Positions 8,757-17,941 of a stretch of DNA of 64,000 nucleotides are shown here, piece by piece (within the stretch, counting starts at the first letter, position 1; every line of letters begins with the position of its first letter). The stretch lies in contig VYBN01000028.1 of the NCBI GenBank assembly GCA_009844425.1, positions 1 to 64,000 of the forward strand, read 5' to 3'. Made by a program: the position numbers and the translations under genes. The notes beneath the pieces were generated by a model that saw nothing but the letters and a program-made list of their open reading frames with translations, did not search any database and had not been told where the DNA came from. Origin of the DNA: Gammaproteobacteria bacterium (lineage in GTDB: Bacteria; Pseudomonadota; Gammaproteobacteria; Steroidobacterales; Foliamicaceae).

Positions 8757-11171
8757 TCAGGCGCGCAAACGCATATTGGCCGGATCGTGCGCGGGCTCAT
8801 CCAGAATCGTAGCCTTGCGCCTTTCACCCAGCACTTCGACCGTCAACACAGCGCCGGAGTTGGCCATGGACGGCGGCACGTAGCCGAAACCGAGGCTCTG
8901 CTGCACAAAGTGGCCATAACCGCCGGAGGTGGTCACCCCCACGCACTGCTCGCCGGCGAAGATCGGCTCGCCGCCCTGCGCATCCGCATCGCCGGGGGCC
9001 AGGGCGAAATAGATCAACTGCAGCGTGCGGTTCTTCTGGTTCAGCGTGGCTTCCCGGCCGATGAAGTCGCCCTTGTCGAACTTGATGAAGCGCTCCATGG
9101 CCGCGTCGGTCATCGTGACTTCGTTGGTCAGTTCCACGCCCCAGCTTCGATAGGCTTTTTCCAGCCGCATGCTGTTGACCGCGTATAGGCCGAAGTTGCG
9201 GATGCCGAATTCCTTTCCGGCCGCCATCAGCGCGTCGTAGAGCGCCTCCAGGTGTTCCATGGCAGGGTGCAGTTCCCAGCCGAGTTCGCCCACGTAGTTC
9301 ACCCGCAAGGCCCGCACCGGCATCCCGGCGATATCGATTTCCCTGCCGCTCAGCCAGCGAAAGGCGGCGTTGTCCAGCGGAGAATCAGTCACCTGAGCCA
9401 GCACTTCGCGGGTGCGCGGTCCGGCCAGCACCAGCACGCCGCGCCGGTCGGTGACGTTGGCCACACGCGCCTGCTCTTCGGGGCGCCGGCCCTGCTCAAG
9501 ATGATCGAGATCGCGCACTTCCGCGCCGGCGGCGGAAAGCACGTAGAAGGCTTCATCATCCAGGTGTGTGATGGTCATTTCCGCAGCGATGCGGCCGCCT
9601 TCGGAGAGCAGATGGGTGAGCGTGATGCCGCCATTGGCCGGCACGCGGTTGGCGCACAGCCGGTTCAGCATCGCGCGGGCGTCTGGACCGGTCACGTCGT
9701 ACTTGGCGAATCCGGAAAGATCCAGGATGCCGGCCCGCTCGCGCACGGTCAGGCACTCTTCGCGCACCAGATCGAACACGTTGTTGTGGCGGAAGCTGTA
9801 CTGCTCCTCCCGGCCGTCCGGCGAGAACCACTTGGGCCGCTCCCATCCGAAAGTCTCGGTGAACACGCAACCCTGGGCCTTGAGCCTGTCGTACAGCGGG
9901 CTGACGCGGCGCCGGCGGGCTGCCGGCAGTTCTTCCCCCGGAGGCGTCGTGACGTAGGTCCTGGCGTAGTCCTGGCGCCCTCTGGCGTCCATGTAGGCCC
10001 GGTCGGCAAACACTCCGAAACGCCGCGGATCGAACCCGGTCATGTTGATTTCGGAGTCGCCATGCAGCATCCACTGCGCCAGGTACTTGCCGCAGCCCGC
10101 GCCCTGGGCGATGCCGAACGACGAGCCGCAGCAGAGCCAGAAATTGTTGAGCCCGGCCACCGGTCCAAGCAGCGGCAGGCCATCGGGGCTGTGGGAGATG
10201 GCGCCGTTGACGATTTGCTTGATGCCGGCCTTCTCGAAGATCGGCATGCGCTCCATGGCCCGGCCCAGCCAGGGCATCAGGCGCTCGAGGTTGTCCTCGA
10301 ACAATTCGCTGTCGGAATCCCACGGCGGCAGTCCGCCCGGCGGCCAGGCCTGGGCCAGTTCGCCGCCCTCGTAGATGCCGATCAGGCCGGATTCCTGCTC
10401 CTGGCGCAGGTAGGAGGAGGCCCAGGGGTCGCGGCACACGGGGAGTTCTTCGCTTCTGCCGGCCAGTTCCGGCACCGGGCCCGACACCAGGTAATGGTGA
10501 TGGATGTTGTGGATGGGGAGATCCGCTCCCACCATCCGCGCCACCTGCCGGGCGAAACAGCCGGCTGCGTTGACCACAGTTTCGGCGACCACAGCCCCCT
10601 GCTCCGTTACCACTTCCCATTCGCCGCCCGGCAGCGCGTTGATGCCGGTCACGCGGTTGCGCCGTACGATCCGGGCGCCCATGGCGCGCGCACCCTTGGC
10701 CATCGCCTGGGTCAGGCCGAACGGGTCGGCGTGGCCGTCGTTGCGGGTCCAGGCGCCGGCCAGCACGCCCTCGGTGGAGATGAAGGGATTCAGCTCGCGG
10801 ATCTTTGCAACATCAATGATTTCCATGTGGTAGCCGACATTCGCAGCGATTCCGCGAAGATAGCGGAACCAGTCCAGGTCCTTCTCGTTGAGTGCGAAAC
10901 GAACGCTGCCGCAGCCGTGCCAGGTGACGGCCTGACCGGTCAGTTGCTCCAGTTTCCGGTACAGGGACACGCTGTATTCGTGGATCTTGGCGAGGTTGTA
11001 GTCGCCCACCAGGTTGGGGCATTGCCCGGCCGCGTGCCAGGTCGAGCCCGAAGTCAACTCGCCTTTCTCGATCAGCAGGACATCGCCGCACCCCTCGGCC
11101 GCGAGTTGGTACAGCAGGCCCACGCCCATGATGCCGCCGCCTACTATGACGATTCGGGCATGTGTTTGCAT
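8757..11171 (-). CDS. FAD-dependent dimethylglycine/sarcosine dehydrogenase-like protein with GcvT domain (paralogue 1)
   Basis: An 804-residue paralogue of the next gene. The flavin motif RIVIVGGGIMGVGLLYQL opens the protein, a central substrate domain follows, and the T-protein-like domain ends it (NFGLYAVNSMRLEKAYRSWG). The ATG at 11171 has GGGGGA 7 nt upstream and places the flavin motif at the usual distance; the longer frame from 11225 lacks this. It is first in a minus-strand group with the second paralogue and mmsA. It is divergent from the corrinoid methyltransferase genes, which suggests joint control from the 306-nt spacer. Likely substrates are successive demethylation products of a betaine (dimethylglycine, sarcosine); this is inference. 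Confidence 0.88.
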   Translation of the reverse strand: MQTHARIVIVGGGIMGVGLLYQLAAEGCGDVLLIEKGELTSGSTWHAAGQCPNLVGDYNLAKIHEYSVSLYRKLEQLTGQAVTWHGCGSVRFALNEKDLDWFRYLRGIAANVGYHMEIIDVAKIRELNPFISTEGVLAGAWTRNDGHADPFGLTQAMAKGARAMGARIVRRNRVTGINALPGGEWEVVTEQGAVVAETVVNAAGCFARQVARMVGADLPIHNIHHHYLVSGPVPELAGRSEELPVCRDPWASSYLRQEQESGLIGIYEGGELAQAWPPGGLPPWDSDSELFEDNLERLMPWLGRAMERMPIFEKAGIKQIVNGAISHSPDGLPLLGPVAGLNNFWLCCGSSFGIAQGAGCGKYLAQWMLHGDSEINMTGFDPRRFGVFADRAYMDARGRQDYARTYVTTPPGEELPAARRRRVSPLYDRLKAQGCVFTETFGWERPKWFSPDGREEQYSFRHNNVFDLVREECLTVRERAGILDLSGFAKYDVTGPDARAMLNRLCANRVPANGGITLTHLLSEGGRIAAEMTITHLDDEAFYVLSAAGAEVRDLDHLEQGRRPEEQARVANVTDRRGVLVLAGPRTREVLAQVTDSPLDNAAFRWLSGREIDIAGMPVRALRVNYVGELGWELHPAMEHLEALYDALMAAGKEFGIRNFGLYAVNSMRLEKAYRSWGVELTNEVTMTDAAMERFIKFDKGDFIGREATLNQKNRTLQLIYFALAPGDADAQGGEPIFAGEQCVGVTTSGGYGHFVQQSLGFGYVPPSMANSGAVLTVEVLGERRKATILDEPAHDPANMRLRA

Positions 11172-11255
11172 GTCGTGTTCCCCCAATCCCAAGGGATTCT
11201 CAGGGAAGTTGGCGCTCACTTGCAATACGCGATGCGATTTTTTTTCGATTTTTCA

Positions 11256-11285
11256 TTGCGGATTTTGAATGCTGACTGCTAATAT
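11256..11285 (+). promoter_or_regulatory. Candidate sigma70-type promoter in the divergent spacer 11172-11477
   Basis: TTGCGG at 11256-11261 is followed, after 18 nt, by TAATAT at 11280-11285 on the plus strand. It lies in the otherwise empty 306-nt spacer between the dehydrogenase gene and the corrinoid protein gene, just after a T-rich run at 11238-11253. It would give the corrinoid gene a leader of about 190 nt. Box matches alone are weak evidence. Confidence 0.33.
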
Positions 11286-11477
11286 GCCGCCGTAGGCCAC
11301 CGGATCGGTCGTGAATTGACGCAGGCGGGATGGGGATGTGCGCCAGGCCGGTTCGGCCTCCAGCGCATCCTGCCTCCATCGGCAACGCCGGGCGCCATGC
11401 ACACGGGCGGGCCGGATTTCTGTCCGCGAACTGCCGCGCTTTCGAGGCGGGGGTTCTTGTGGTTGGAGGTGGTTGGC

Positions 11478-12203
<726 letters not shown>

Positions 12204-12258
12204 CGCTGGACTCCCCGAGTGCGATACGGGCCCGGCAAGAGGAAGGGGGGCTGACGCC

Positions 12259-12570
12259 ATGGATGCGATCCTGGTGAGATGGCGCGATATTCCCGCGCAG
12301 GTGATCGTCAAAAAAGGAAGAGCGCGCGCAAGGGCGCGGCTGAGCGGGCGCTTCCAGAACGCCATCGACCGCGCCGCCATGCGGGCGAAAAAGCGCACTG
12401 CCGACGCTTACATCAGCGAATGGGCGCGGGAACCGATCAAGCCGGGCGCCGATGATGCGGCGGCTGATCTGCAGGCGGCCGCCGACCAGCTTGCGGCGGA
12501 GATCGAAACACGCTATTCGGACGAACGCCTGCTGGCGCTCATCCGCAATCATGGCCTGAAGGAGGACTGA
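12259..12570 (+). CDS. Small 'virulence factor' family protein (PF13769 type) in the corrinoid cluster
   Basis: A 103-residue basic protein with the family pattern: an N-terminal strand and loop DAILVRWRDIPAQVIV, a basic helix GRFQNAIDRAAMRA, and a C-terminal helix containing EIETRYSDERLLALI. The Pfam name is historical and says nothing about function. Proteins of this family are often seen next to methyltetrahydrofolate:corrinoid methyltransferases in aerobic bacteria, which fits its place between the carrier and the MeTr gene. It may be an accessory factor for the corrinoid complex. That role is inference from position. Confidence 0.7.
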   Translation: MDAILVRWRDIPAQVIVKKGRARARARLSGRFQNAIDRAAMRAKKRTADAYISEWAREPIKPGADDAAADLQAAADQLAAEIETRYSDERLLALIRNHGLKED

Positions 12571-12606
12571 AGGCATGCGCCGGATGTATCAGTTGGCGGC
12601 CAAGAC

Positions 12607-13509
12607 ATGACGGACACGGTAATCGCGTCGCATAGCCGGGAGGTGGCGATCGGTTTCAACCGGCCCTTCGTGATCATAGGCGAGCGCATCAACCCCACCG
12701 GCCGCAAAGTTCTCGCCGAGGAAATGAAGGCCGGAAACTATGATCGCGTCATCGCCGACGCTCTCTCCCAGGTGGAGGCCGGCGCGCACATGCTGGACGT
12801 GAACGCCGGTATCCCGCTGGCGGACGAACCCGCGATGCTGGCGGAGGCCGTCAAGCTGGTGCAGTCGGTAACCGATGTGCCCCTGTCCATCGATTCCTCC
12901 ATCGTCGCCGCTCTGGAATCCGGGCTGGCAGTCTATCGCGGCAAGGCGCTGGTCAACTCGGTTACGGGCGAAGAGGACAGGCTGGAGACGGTGCTGCCGC
13001 TGGTCGCCCGGCACGGCGCCGCGGTGGTGGCCATTTCCAACGACGAAACCGGCATTTCCGAAGACCCGGACGTGCGCTTCGAAGTGGCCCGGAAAATCAT
13101 CGAACGGGCCCAGGACCACGGCATTCCCTCCAGCGACGTGGTGGTGGATCCGCTGGTCATGCCGATCGGAGCGATCAACGCCGCCGGCCGGCAGGTGATG
13201 CATCTGGCCGGGCGGCTGCGCAGCGAACTGAAGGTGAATACCACCTGCGGCGCATCCAATGTGAGCTTCGGCCTGCCCAACCGAAACGGCATCAACAGCG
13301 CTTTTCTCACCATGGCGATCGGCGCCGGCATGACATCGGCGATCACCAATCCGCTGCATGAAGAGGTCATGCAGGCGATTCTGGGCGCCGACGTCATGAT
13401 GGGCCACGATTCCGATTGCATGCGCTGGATCGCCAAATACCGTGAACCCGGCGCATCCGGCGCGGCGCGGGGGAACCGGCGGGAACGGCCCCGCCGCCGC
13501 CGCGGCTGA
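12607..13509 (+). CDS. Methyltetrahydrofolate:corrinoid methyltransferase (MeTr family)
   Basis: A 300-residue pterin-binding TIM barrel. Visible elements are IGERINPTGRKVLAEEM near residue 24, GAHMLDVNAGIP near 58 (pterin-site Asp and Asn), PLSIDSSI near 94, and VNTTCGASNVSFGLPNR near 214. These are shared with the MeTr of the acetyl-CoA pathway and with the methyltetrahydrofolate domain of MetH. In glycine-betaine and related demethylation systems it moves the methyl group from the corrinoid protein to tetrahydrofolate. The C-terminal 20 residues (Arg/Gly-rich) are atypical. It lies 36 nt after the small accessory gene. Confidence 0.9.
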   Translation: MTDTVIASHSREVAIGFNRPFVIIGERINPTGRKVLAEEMKAGNYDRVIADALSQVEAGAHMLDVNAGIPLADEPAMLAEAVKLVQSVTDVPLSIDSSIVAALESGLAVYRGKALVNSVTGEEDRLETVLPLVARHGAAVVAISNDETGISEDPDVRFEVARKIIERAQDHGIPSSDVVVDPLVMPIGAINAAGRQVMHLAGRLRSELKVNTTCGASNVSFGLPNRNGINSAFLTMAIGAGMTSAITNPLHEEVMQAILGADVMMGHDSDCMRWIAKYREPGASGAARGNRRERPRRRRG

Positions 13510-13602
13510 GCCGTGACATTGCACCTCACGGCGGCGGACGCTTCGATCCGGAAAGGGCTATGCTTTCAGCGTCTTTCAACTCGCATGTAAGGGGGAGCGG
13601 CC

Positions 13603-15144
13603 ATGCCTCGAAGATCAGGTGGTAGAAGGGCCAGAATGGCCGAGCGCGCCGCGCCCCTAGCCGAAGCGGTCAAACCGGTCCGTCCGGGACATGCCGGAGG
13701 ACATTACCGGCCCCTGTCCGCCGGCGGCGTTGCGGCCATCGCGGACAACGCCTTTGAGATTCTGGAGCGGGTGGGATTCGCCGACGCCACCCCCCACTGC
13801 ATCGAGACCTGCGCGGCGGCCGGCGCGTTGCTTGGCGGCGACGGGCGCTTGCGCATGCCGCGAAGCCTGGTTGAGCGGACCCTGGAGCAGGCCCGGCGGA
13901 ACCTGGTGCTGCACGGTCAGGACCCGCGCCACGACCTGGATTTGAGTGGCGCCAGAGTGCACTTCTCCACCGCCGGCGCGGCGGTGATGGTGGCCGACAC
14001 GGAAAACAACCTGTACCGGGATTCCCTGGCGCAGGACCTCTACGACATGGCGCGCATCGCCGATACCTGCGAGCACATCCACATGTTCCAGCGCACCTGC
14101 GTGCCCCGCGACATTCCCGACAACTACGAGATGGACATCAATACGCTCTACTGCTCGGTGATGGGCACCAGCAAGCATGTGGGCTCCAGCTGGACGCTGC
14201 CCGGGCACGTGGAGAAGAGCTTCGCGATGCTGCATCAAATCGCTGGCGGGGAGGATCAGTGGCGGGCGCGGCCCTTCGTGAGTCAGTCCAACTGCTTTGT
14301 GGTGCCGCCGATGAAGTTTGCCACCGATGCGCTGGAGTGCCTGCGGGTGGCCGTGCAGGGCGGCATGCCGGTGCTGCTGCTGTCGGCGGGCCAGGCCGGC
14401 GCAACGGCCCCCGCCTATCTGGCCGGCGCGGTTTCCCAGGCTTGGGCGGAGTGCCTCGGCGGGCTGGTGTATGTGAACGCGATCAGGCCCGGCGCGCCGG
14501 CGATTCTCGGCGCCTGGCCGTTTGTTTCGGATCTGCGCACCGGAGCGATGAGCGGCGGCTCCCCGGAGCAGGGCCTGCTGTCGGCCGCATGCGCCCAGCT
14601 CGGCATCCATTTCGACCTGCCCTTCGGCACCGCCTGCGGCATGAGCGACGCCAAGCTTCCGGACTTTCAGGCCGGCGCGGAACGCGCCGCAACGGTGCTG
14701 TCCGCCGCCTTGTCCGGGGCGAACATCATTTATGAATCCGCCGGCATGTACGCCAGTCTGCTGGGAACCTGCCCGGAGAGCCTGTTGCTGGACAACGATG
14801 TCCTGGGCGCCGTGGGGCGCATGACCCGAGGCGTCGAAGTCAACTCCGGCACGCTGAGTTTCGCCGAGATAGAGCAGATCTGCGCCAGCGGCGAAGGACA
14901 CTACCTCGGCTCGGGGAGCACCCTTGAGGTGATGCAAAGCGAGTACATCTATCCCGACTTCGGCGACCGCGACAGCCCCACCGTGTGGGAGGAACAGGGC
15001 AAGCCGGTCATGCTGCGCCAGGCCGTCAAAAGGACACGGGAAATCCTCGCCGGTCACGCGCCTCGCCATGTGAGCGGCGAAATCGACATCCGCATACGGT
15101 CCGAATTTCCGATTTTGCTTTCCCGGAAAGCGATGGGGCGTTAA
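13603..15144 (+). CDS. MttB-superfamily methyltransferase without pyrrolysine (betaine-type substrate)
   Basis: A 513-residue member of the trimethylamine methyltransferase superfamily. Family segments include GHYRPLSAGGVAAIADNAFEILE-type N-terminal sequence, HFSTAGAAVMVADTE, TGAMSGGSPEQGLLSAA and GSGSTLEVMQSEYIYPDF. True trimethylamine methyltransferases carry an in-frame UAG read as pyrrolysine. This frame is full length with no UAG, so it belongs to the non-pyrrolysine branch, whose characterised members use quaternary amines (glycine betaine, carnitine, proline betaine, gamma-butyrobetaine). The ATG at 13603 has a GGGGGA site 6 nt upstream. It is the substrate-specific enzyme of this cluster, with the corrinoid protein as acceptor. 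Confidence 0.88.
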   Translation: MPRRSGGRRARMAERAAPLAEAVKPVRPGHAGGHYRPLSAGGVAAIADNAFEILERVGFADATPHCIETCAAAGALLGGDGRLRMPRSLVERTLEQARRNLVLHGQDPRHDLDLSGARVHFSTAGAAVMVADTENNLYRDSLAQDLYDMARIADTCEHIHMFQRTCVPRDIPDNYEMDINTLYCSVMGTSKHVGSSWTLPGHVEKSFAMLHQIAGGEDQWRARPFVSQSNCFVVPPMKFATDALECLRVAVQGGMPVLLLSAGQAGATAPAYLAGAVSQAWAECLGGLVYVNAIRPGAPAILGAWPFVSDLRTGAMSGGSPEQGLLSAACAQLGIHFDLPFGTACGMSDAKLPDFQAGAERAATVLSAALSGANIIYESAGMYASLLGTCPESLLLDNDVLGAVGRMTRGVEVNSGTLSFAEIEQICASGEGHYLGSGSTLEVMQSEYIYPDFGDRDSPTVWEEQGKPVMLRQAVKRTREILAGHAPRHVSGEIDIRIRSEFPILLSRKAMGR

Positions 15145-15281
15145 CCGGTGGTTTTTCTCTTCCGGCAGGCCCGATTTGAAGTTGGCCACCACCCCCCGAA
15201 CGTCCGGGAGCCGGGCGGCGAAATCATGGGTTAAGCTATGGGGGTTGGCTCGGACTTGAGCCGCCGGGAGGTAGGGGACTT

Positions 15282-17909
15282 ATGGCATTCAACGTACCAA
15301 CGCAACATACCGTCTTGTCCGCCGCCGTCGCTGCCGCGCTCGCGGGCGCGCCGGTCGCGGCGTCAGCGCAGGAGGATGCCGGCGCGAGGATGCTCGACGA
15401 AATTGTGGTTACCGCAAGGCGCGTCCAGGAATCTTTGCAGGATGTGCCTCTGGCGGTGACCGCCCTGGACACCCGCGAGATCACTGAACTCGGGATCACC
15501 AATTTCGCGGACTACGTGCTGCAGTTGCCGAGCGTAACCGCCGGCGGCAGCGGACCGGGTCAGAACACCATCTACATCCGGGGCGTGGCTTCGACCACTC
15601 CGAACCTTACGACTGCGGGCGTGGCGGGTCTTGCGCCCAATGTCGCGTTTTACCTGGATGAGCAGCCGCTGGCGCATCCGGGCCGCAATCTCGACGTTTA
15701 TGCGGCGGATCTGGCGCGAATCGAGGTGCTCTCGGGCCCCCAGGGCACGTTGTTCGGCGCCAGCTCCCAGGCCGGCAATGTCCGCCTGATCACGAACAAG
15801 CCGGACCTTAACGGGTTTGACGGCAACGTGAAGCTCGGCGCGAACACGATCAGCGGCGGCGACTCCGGCGCCAGCCTCGAAGTCGTCCTGAACATTCCCC
15901 TGAGCGACAACTTCGGTTTGCGCGGCGTGGTCTATAGCGACCGCAAGGGCGGCTGGATCGACAACATCGCCGACACGAGGACTGTCGAGGAGAGCGCACG
16001 GTTCAGGCCCGCCGGCGCGGTTCGCAAGAATGGCGTGCCCGTCGCCGACTTTCGCGCCGGGTTCCAGGCGGGAGTGGATCTCTCGAACATTACTTTTGTT
16101 GAGGCCGACAACAGCGCGATCGCCGCCCAGGACATCAACGAAGTCACCTACACCGGCGGCCGTGTCTCGGCGAAGTGGGACATCACCGGCGACTGGAATC
16201 TGCTCGTTGCGCACACGGCCCAGGACACCGAGGCGGACGGCGTGTTCTTCGCCGATCCCGATGCCGGCGACCTGGAGATCAGCCGCTTCGTGAACGAGCG
16301 CATCGACGACACATTCGACAACACCGCCTGGACGCTCACCGGCCGGCTGGCGGCGCTGGATGTCATCTACACGGGCGCGTTCACGGATCGGCAGTCGGAT
16401 CAGATCGTCGATTACTCGGACTACCTGTTCGTGGGTCAGTACCTTCCGTATTACATCTGCGATTACTACGCGACCTACACCAGTTACAACACCCCTCCCG
16501 GCATACCCCGGGCCGGCACGACTTGCCACGGGCCGCAAATGTTCGTGGACAGCCTCAACAAGCTTGAGATCCAGACGCATGAAATCCGCTTTACAACGGA
16601 CCAGGCGAATCGCTGGCGCCTGCAGGGCGGCGTGTTCTTCAGCGAACTGGAACTGATTGAGGTCAACGACTTCATTTATCCGGGTTCGCTAAGGGCCATC
16701 TCCTGGAACGGGCATCCGGGCTTCGCGCCGAACTACCCGCTGACCAATCCGGGAGCGGCGCCGGGCAACCCTGAAGGAAGCTCATTCGGCGCCGGGCCCG
16801 GCTACTACACCTACCCGGGACCGTTCGGGCCAGATCGCCACGGCAGCGACATCGGCGTCATCTTCCGCAACGACATCCGGCGAACGGACGATCAGTTCGG
16901 CGTCTTCGGCGAACTGGACTTTGACCTCAACGACCAGTTCACGCTGACGCTGGGCGCCCGCAATTACGAGATCGAGGTCGATCTCGAGGGCAGCGCCAAT
17001 TCGTCGTTCGGCAACTTCGGCGCCAATAGGACCGACGGGCAGCGCTTCGGGACCAACATTTCGCAGCAGTTCATGCCCGGCAACGCAGTGGGCGCACCCG
17101 ACAAGGCGGTAGCCGACGGCACGATTTTCAAGGCGACGCTGGGCTGGCGGCCGCTGGCGGAGCAACTGTATTACGTCACACTGTCGGAAGGCTTCCGGCC
17201 CGGCCTTTTGAATCGTCCAGGCGGCCGCTCGAGCGCGGACGGCAGCGGTTTCGTGGTGCCCTACGCGCTGGATACGGACGAAGTCGTCAATATCGAGGCG
17301 GGCATAAAGGCTGATTTCGGCAATGCCTTCCGGTTGAACGCAGCGCTGTTCAACATCGATATCGATAACCTGCAGACCACGATCTTCGATACCAGCATTG
17401 TGAACCTGTTCTTCTCGGATAACGCCGCGGACGCCAGGGTAAGGGGCCTGGAGGCGGACTTCATCTGGCTGCCCCCGGGTATCGACGGCCTTACGATCGC
17501 AGGCGCCGTGTCTTTCTTGGATTCGGAGATCACGCGCAAGATCACCCCTACCAATGACGTTCGCGAGGGGGATGAACTGGCGTTCGCTCCAGGCAACCAG
17601 GGTAATCTGCGGGCGCGCTACGAGTGGACCCTGCAGGCCAACGGATGGACGGCGCACGTCATGCCCATGATTTCCTGGTCTTCGGATGCCTACAGCGACA
17701 TCATCACCATCAACCGCGACCTGATCGACAGTTGGATGATGCTCGGCCTGACTGCGGGCGTGGCGGCCGACCGCTGGTCGGTGACGCTGTATGCGAACAA
17801 CCTCACCGATGAAAGGGCTGAGGTGTCGCGTTCTTTCGTCTTCGACACCAAGCACGTTACATACGCGCAACCCAGGACCTTCGGCGTACGCGCGAGCCTG
17901 AGCTTCTGA
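15282..17909 (+). CDS. TonB-dependent outer-membrane receptor
   Basis: An 875-residue receptor. A signal peptide ends near ASAQEDAG. A TonB-box/plug start follows (LDEIVVTARRVQESLQDVPL), the plug runs to about residue 170 with the usual GPQGTLFGASSQAGNVRLIT block, and a 22-strand barrel ends in the terminal aromatic motif VRASLSF. It takes up an unknown bulky substrate with energy from TonB-ExbBD. The strong site GGGAGGTAGGGG precedes the ATG. The TPR-sulfotransferase gene starts 32 nt downstream, so the two are probably co-transcribed. The substrate cannot be predicted; a link to the betaine genes upstream is possible but unproven. Confidence 0.92.
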   Translation: MAFNVPTQHTVLSAAVAAALAGAPVAASAQEDAGARMLDEIVVTARRVQESLQDVPLAVTALDTREITELGITNFADYVLQLPSVTAGGSGPGQNTIYIRGVASTTPNLTTAGVAGLAPNVAFYLDEQPLAHPGRNLDVYAADLARIEVLSGPQGTLFGASSQAGNVRLITNKPDLNGFDGNVKLGANTISGGDSGASLEVVLNIPLSDNFGLRGVVYSDRKGGWIDNIADTRTVEESARFRPAGAVRKNGVPVADFRAGFQAGVDLSNITFVEADNSAIAAQDINEVTYTGGRVSAKWDITGDWNLLVAHTAQDTEADGVFFADPDAGDLEISRFVNERIDDTFDNTAWTLTGRLAALDVIYTGAFTDRQSDQIVDYSDYLFVGQYLPYYICDYYATYTSYNTPPGIPRAGTTCHGPQMFVDSLNKLEIQTHEIRFTTDQANRWRLQGGVFFSELELIEVNDFIYPGSLRAISWNGHPGFAPNYPLTNPGAAPGNPEGSSFGAGPGYYTYPGPFGPDRHGSDIGVIFRNDIRRTDDQFGVFGELDFDLNDQFTLTLGARNYEIEVDLEGSANSSFGNFGANRTDGQRFGTNISQQFMPGNAVGAPDKAVADGTIFKATLGWRPLAEQLYYVTLSEGFRPGLLNRPGGRSSADGSGFVVPYALDTDEVVNIEAGIKADFGNAFRLNAALFNIDIDNLQTTIFDTSIVNLFFSDNAADARVRGLEADFIWLPPGIDGLTIAGAVSFLDSEITRKITPTNDVREGDELAFAPGNQGNLRARYEWTLQANGWTAHVMPMISWSSDAYSDIITINRDLIDSWMMLGLTAGVAADRWSVTLYANNLTDERAEVSRSFVFDTKHVTYAQPRTFGVRASLSF

Positions 17910-17941
17910 CCGAACCGGACCCGGCAATAGCTACCGGCGCG

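Noticed and set aside
9252-11282. A 676-residue plus-strand frame opposite the dehydrogenase at 8757-11171
   Set aside because: Antisense shadow; the minus-strand gene has clear FAD and GcvT motifs across the same bases.
13603-15144. Pyrrolysine-containing trimethylamine methyltransferase
   Set aside because: There is no in-frame UAG, the frame is full length, and no pyl genes are in the window; it belongs to the non-pyrrolysine branch.
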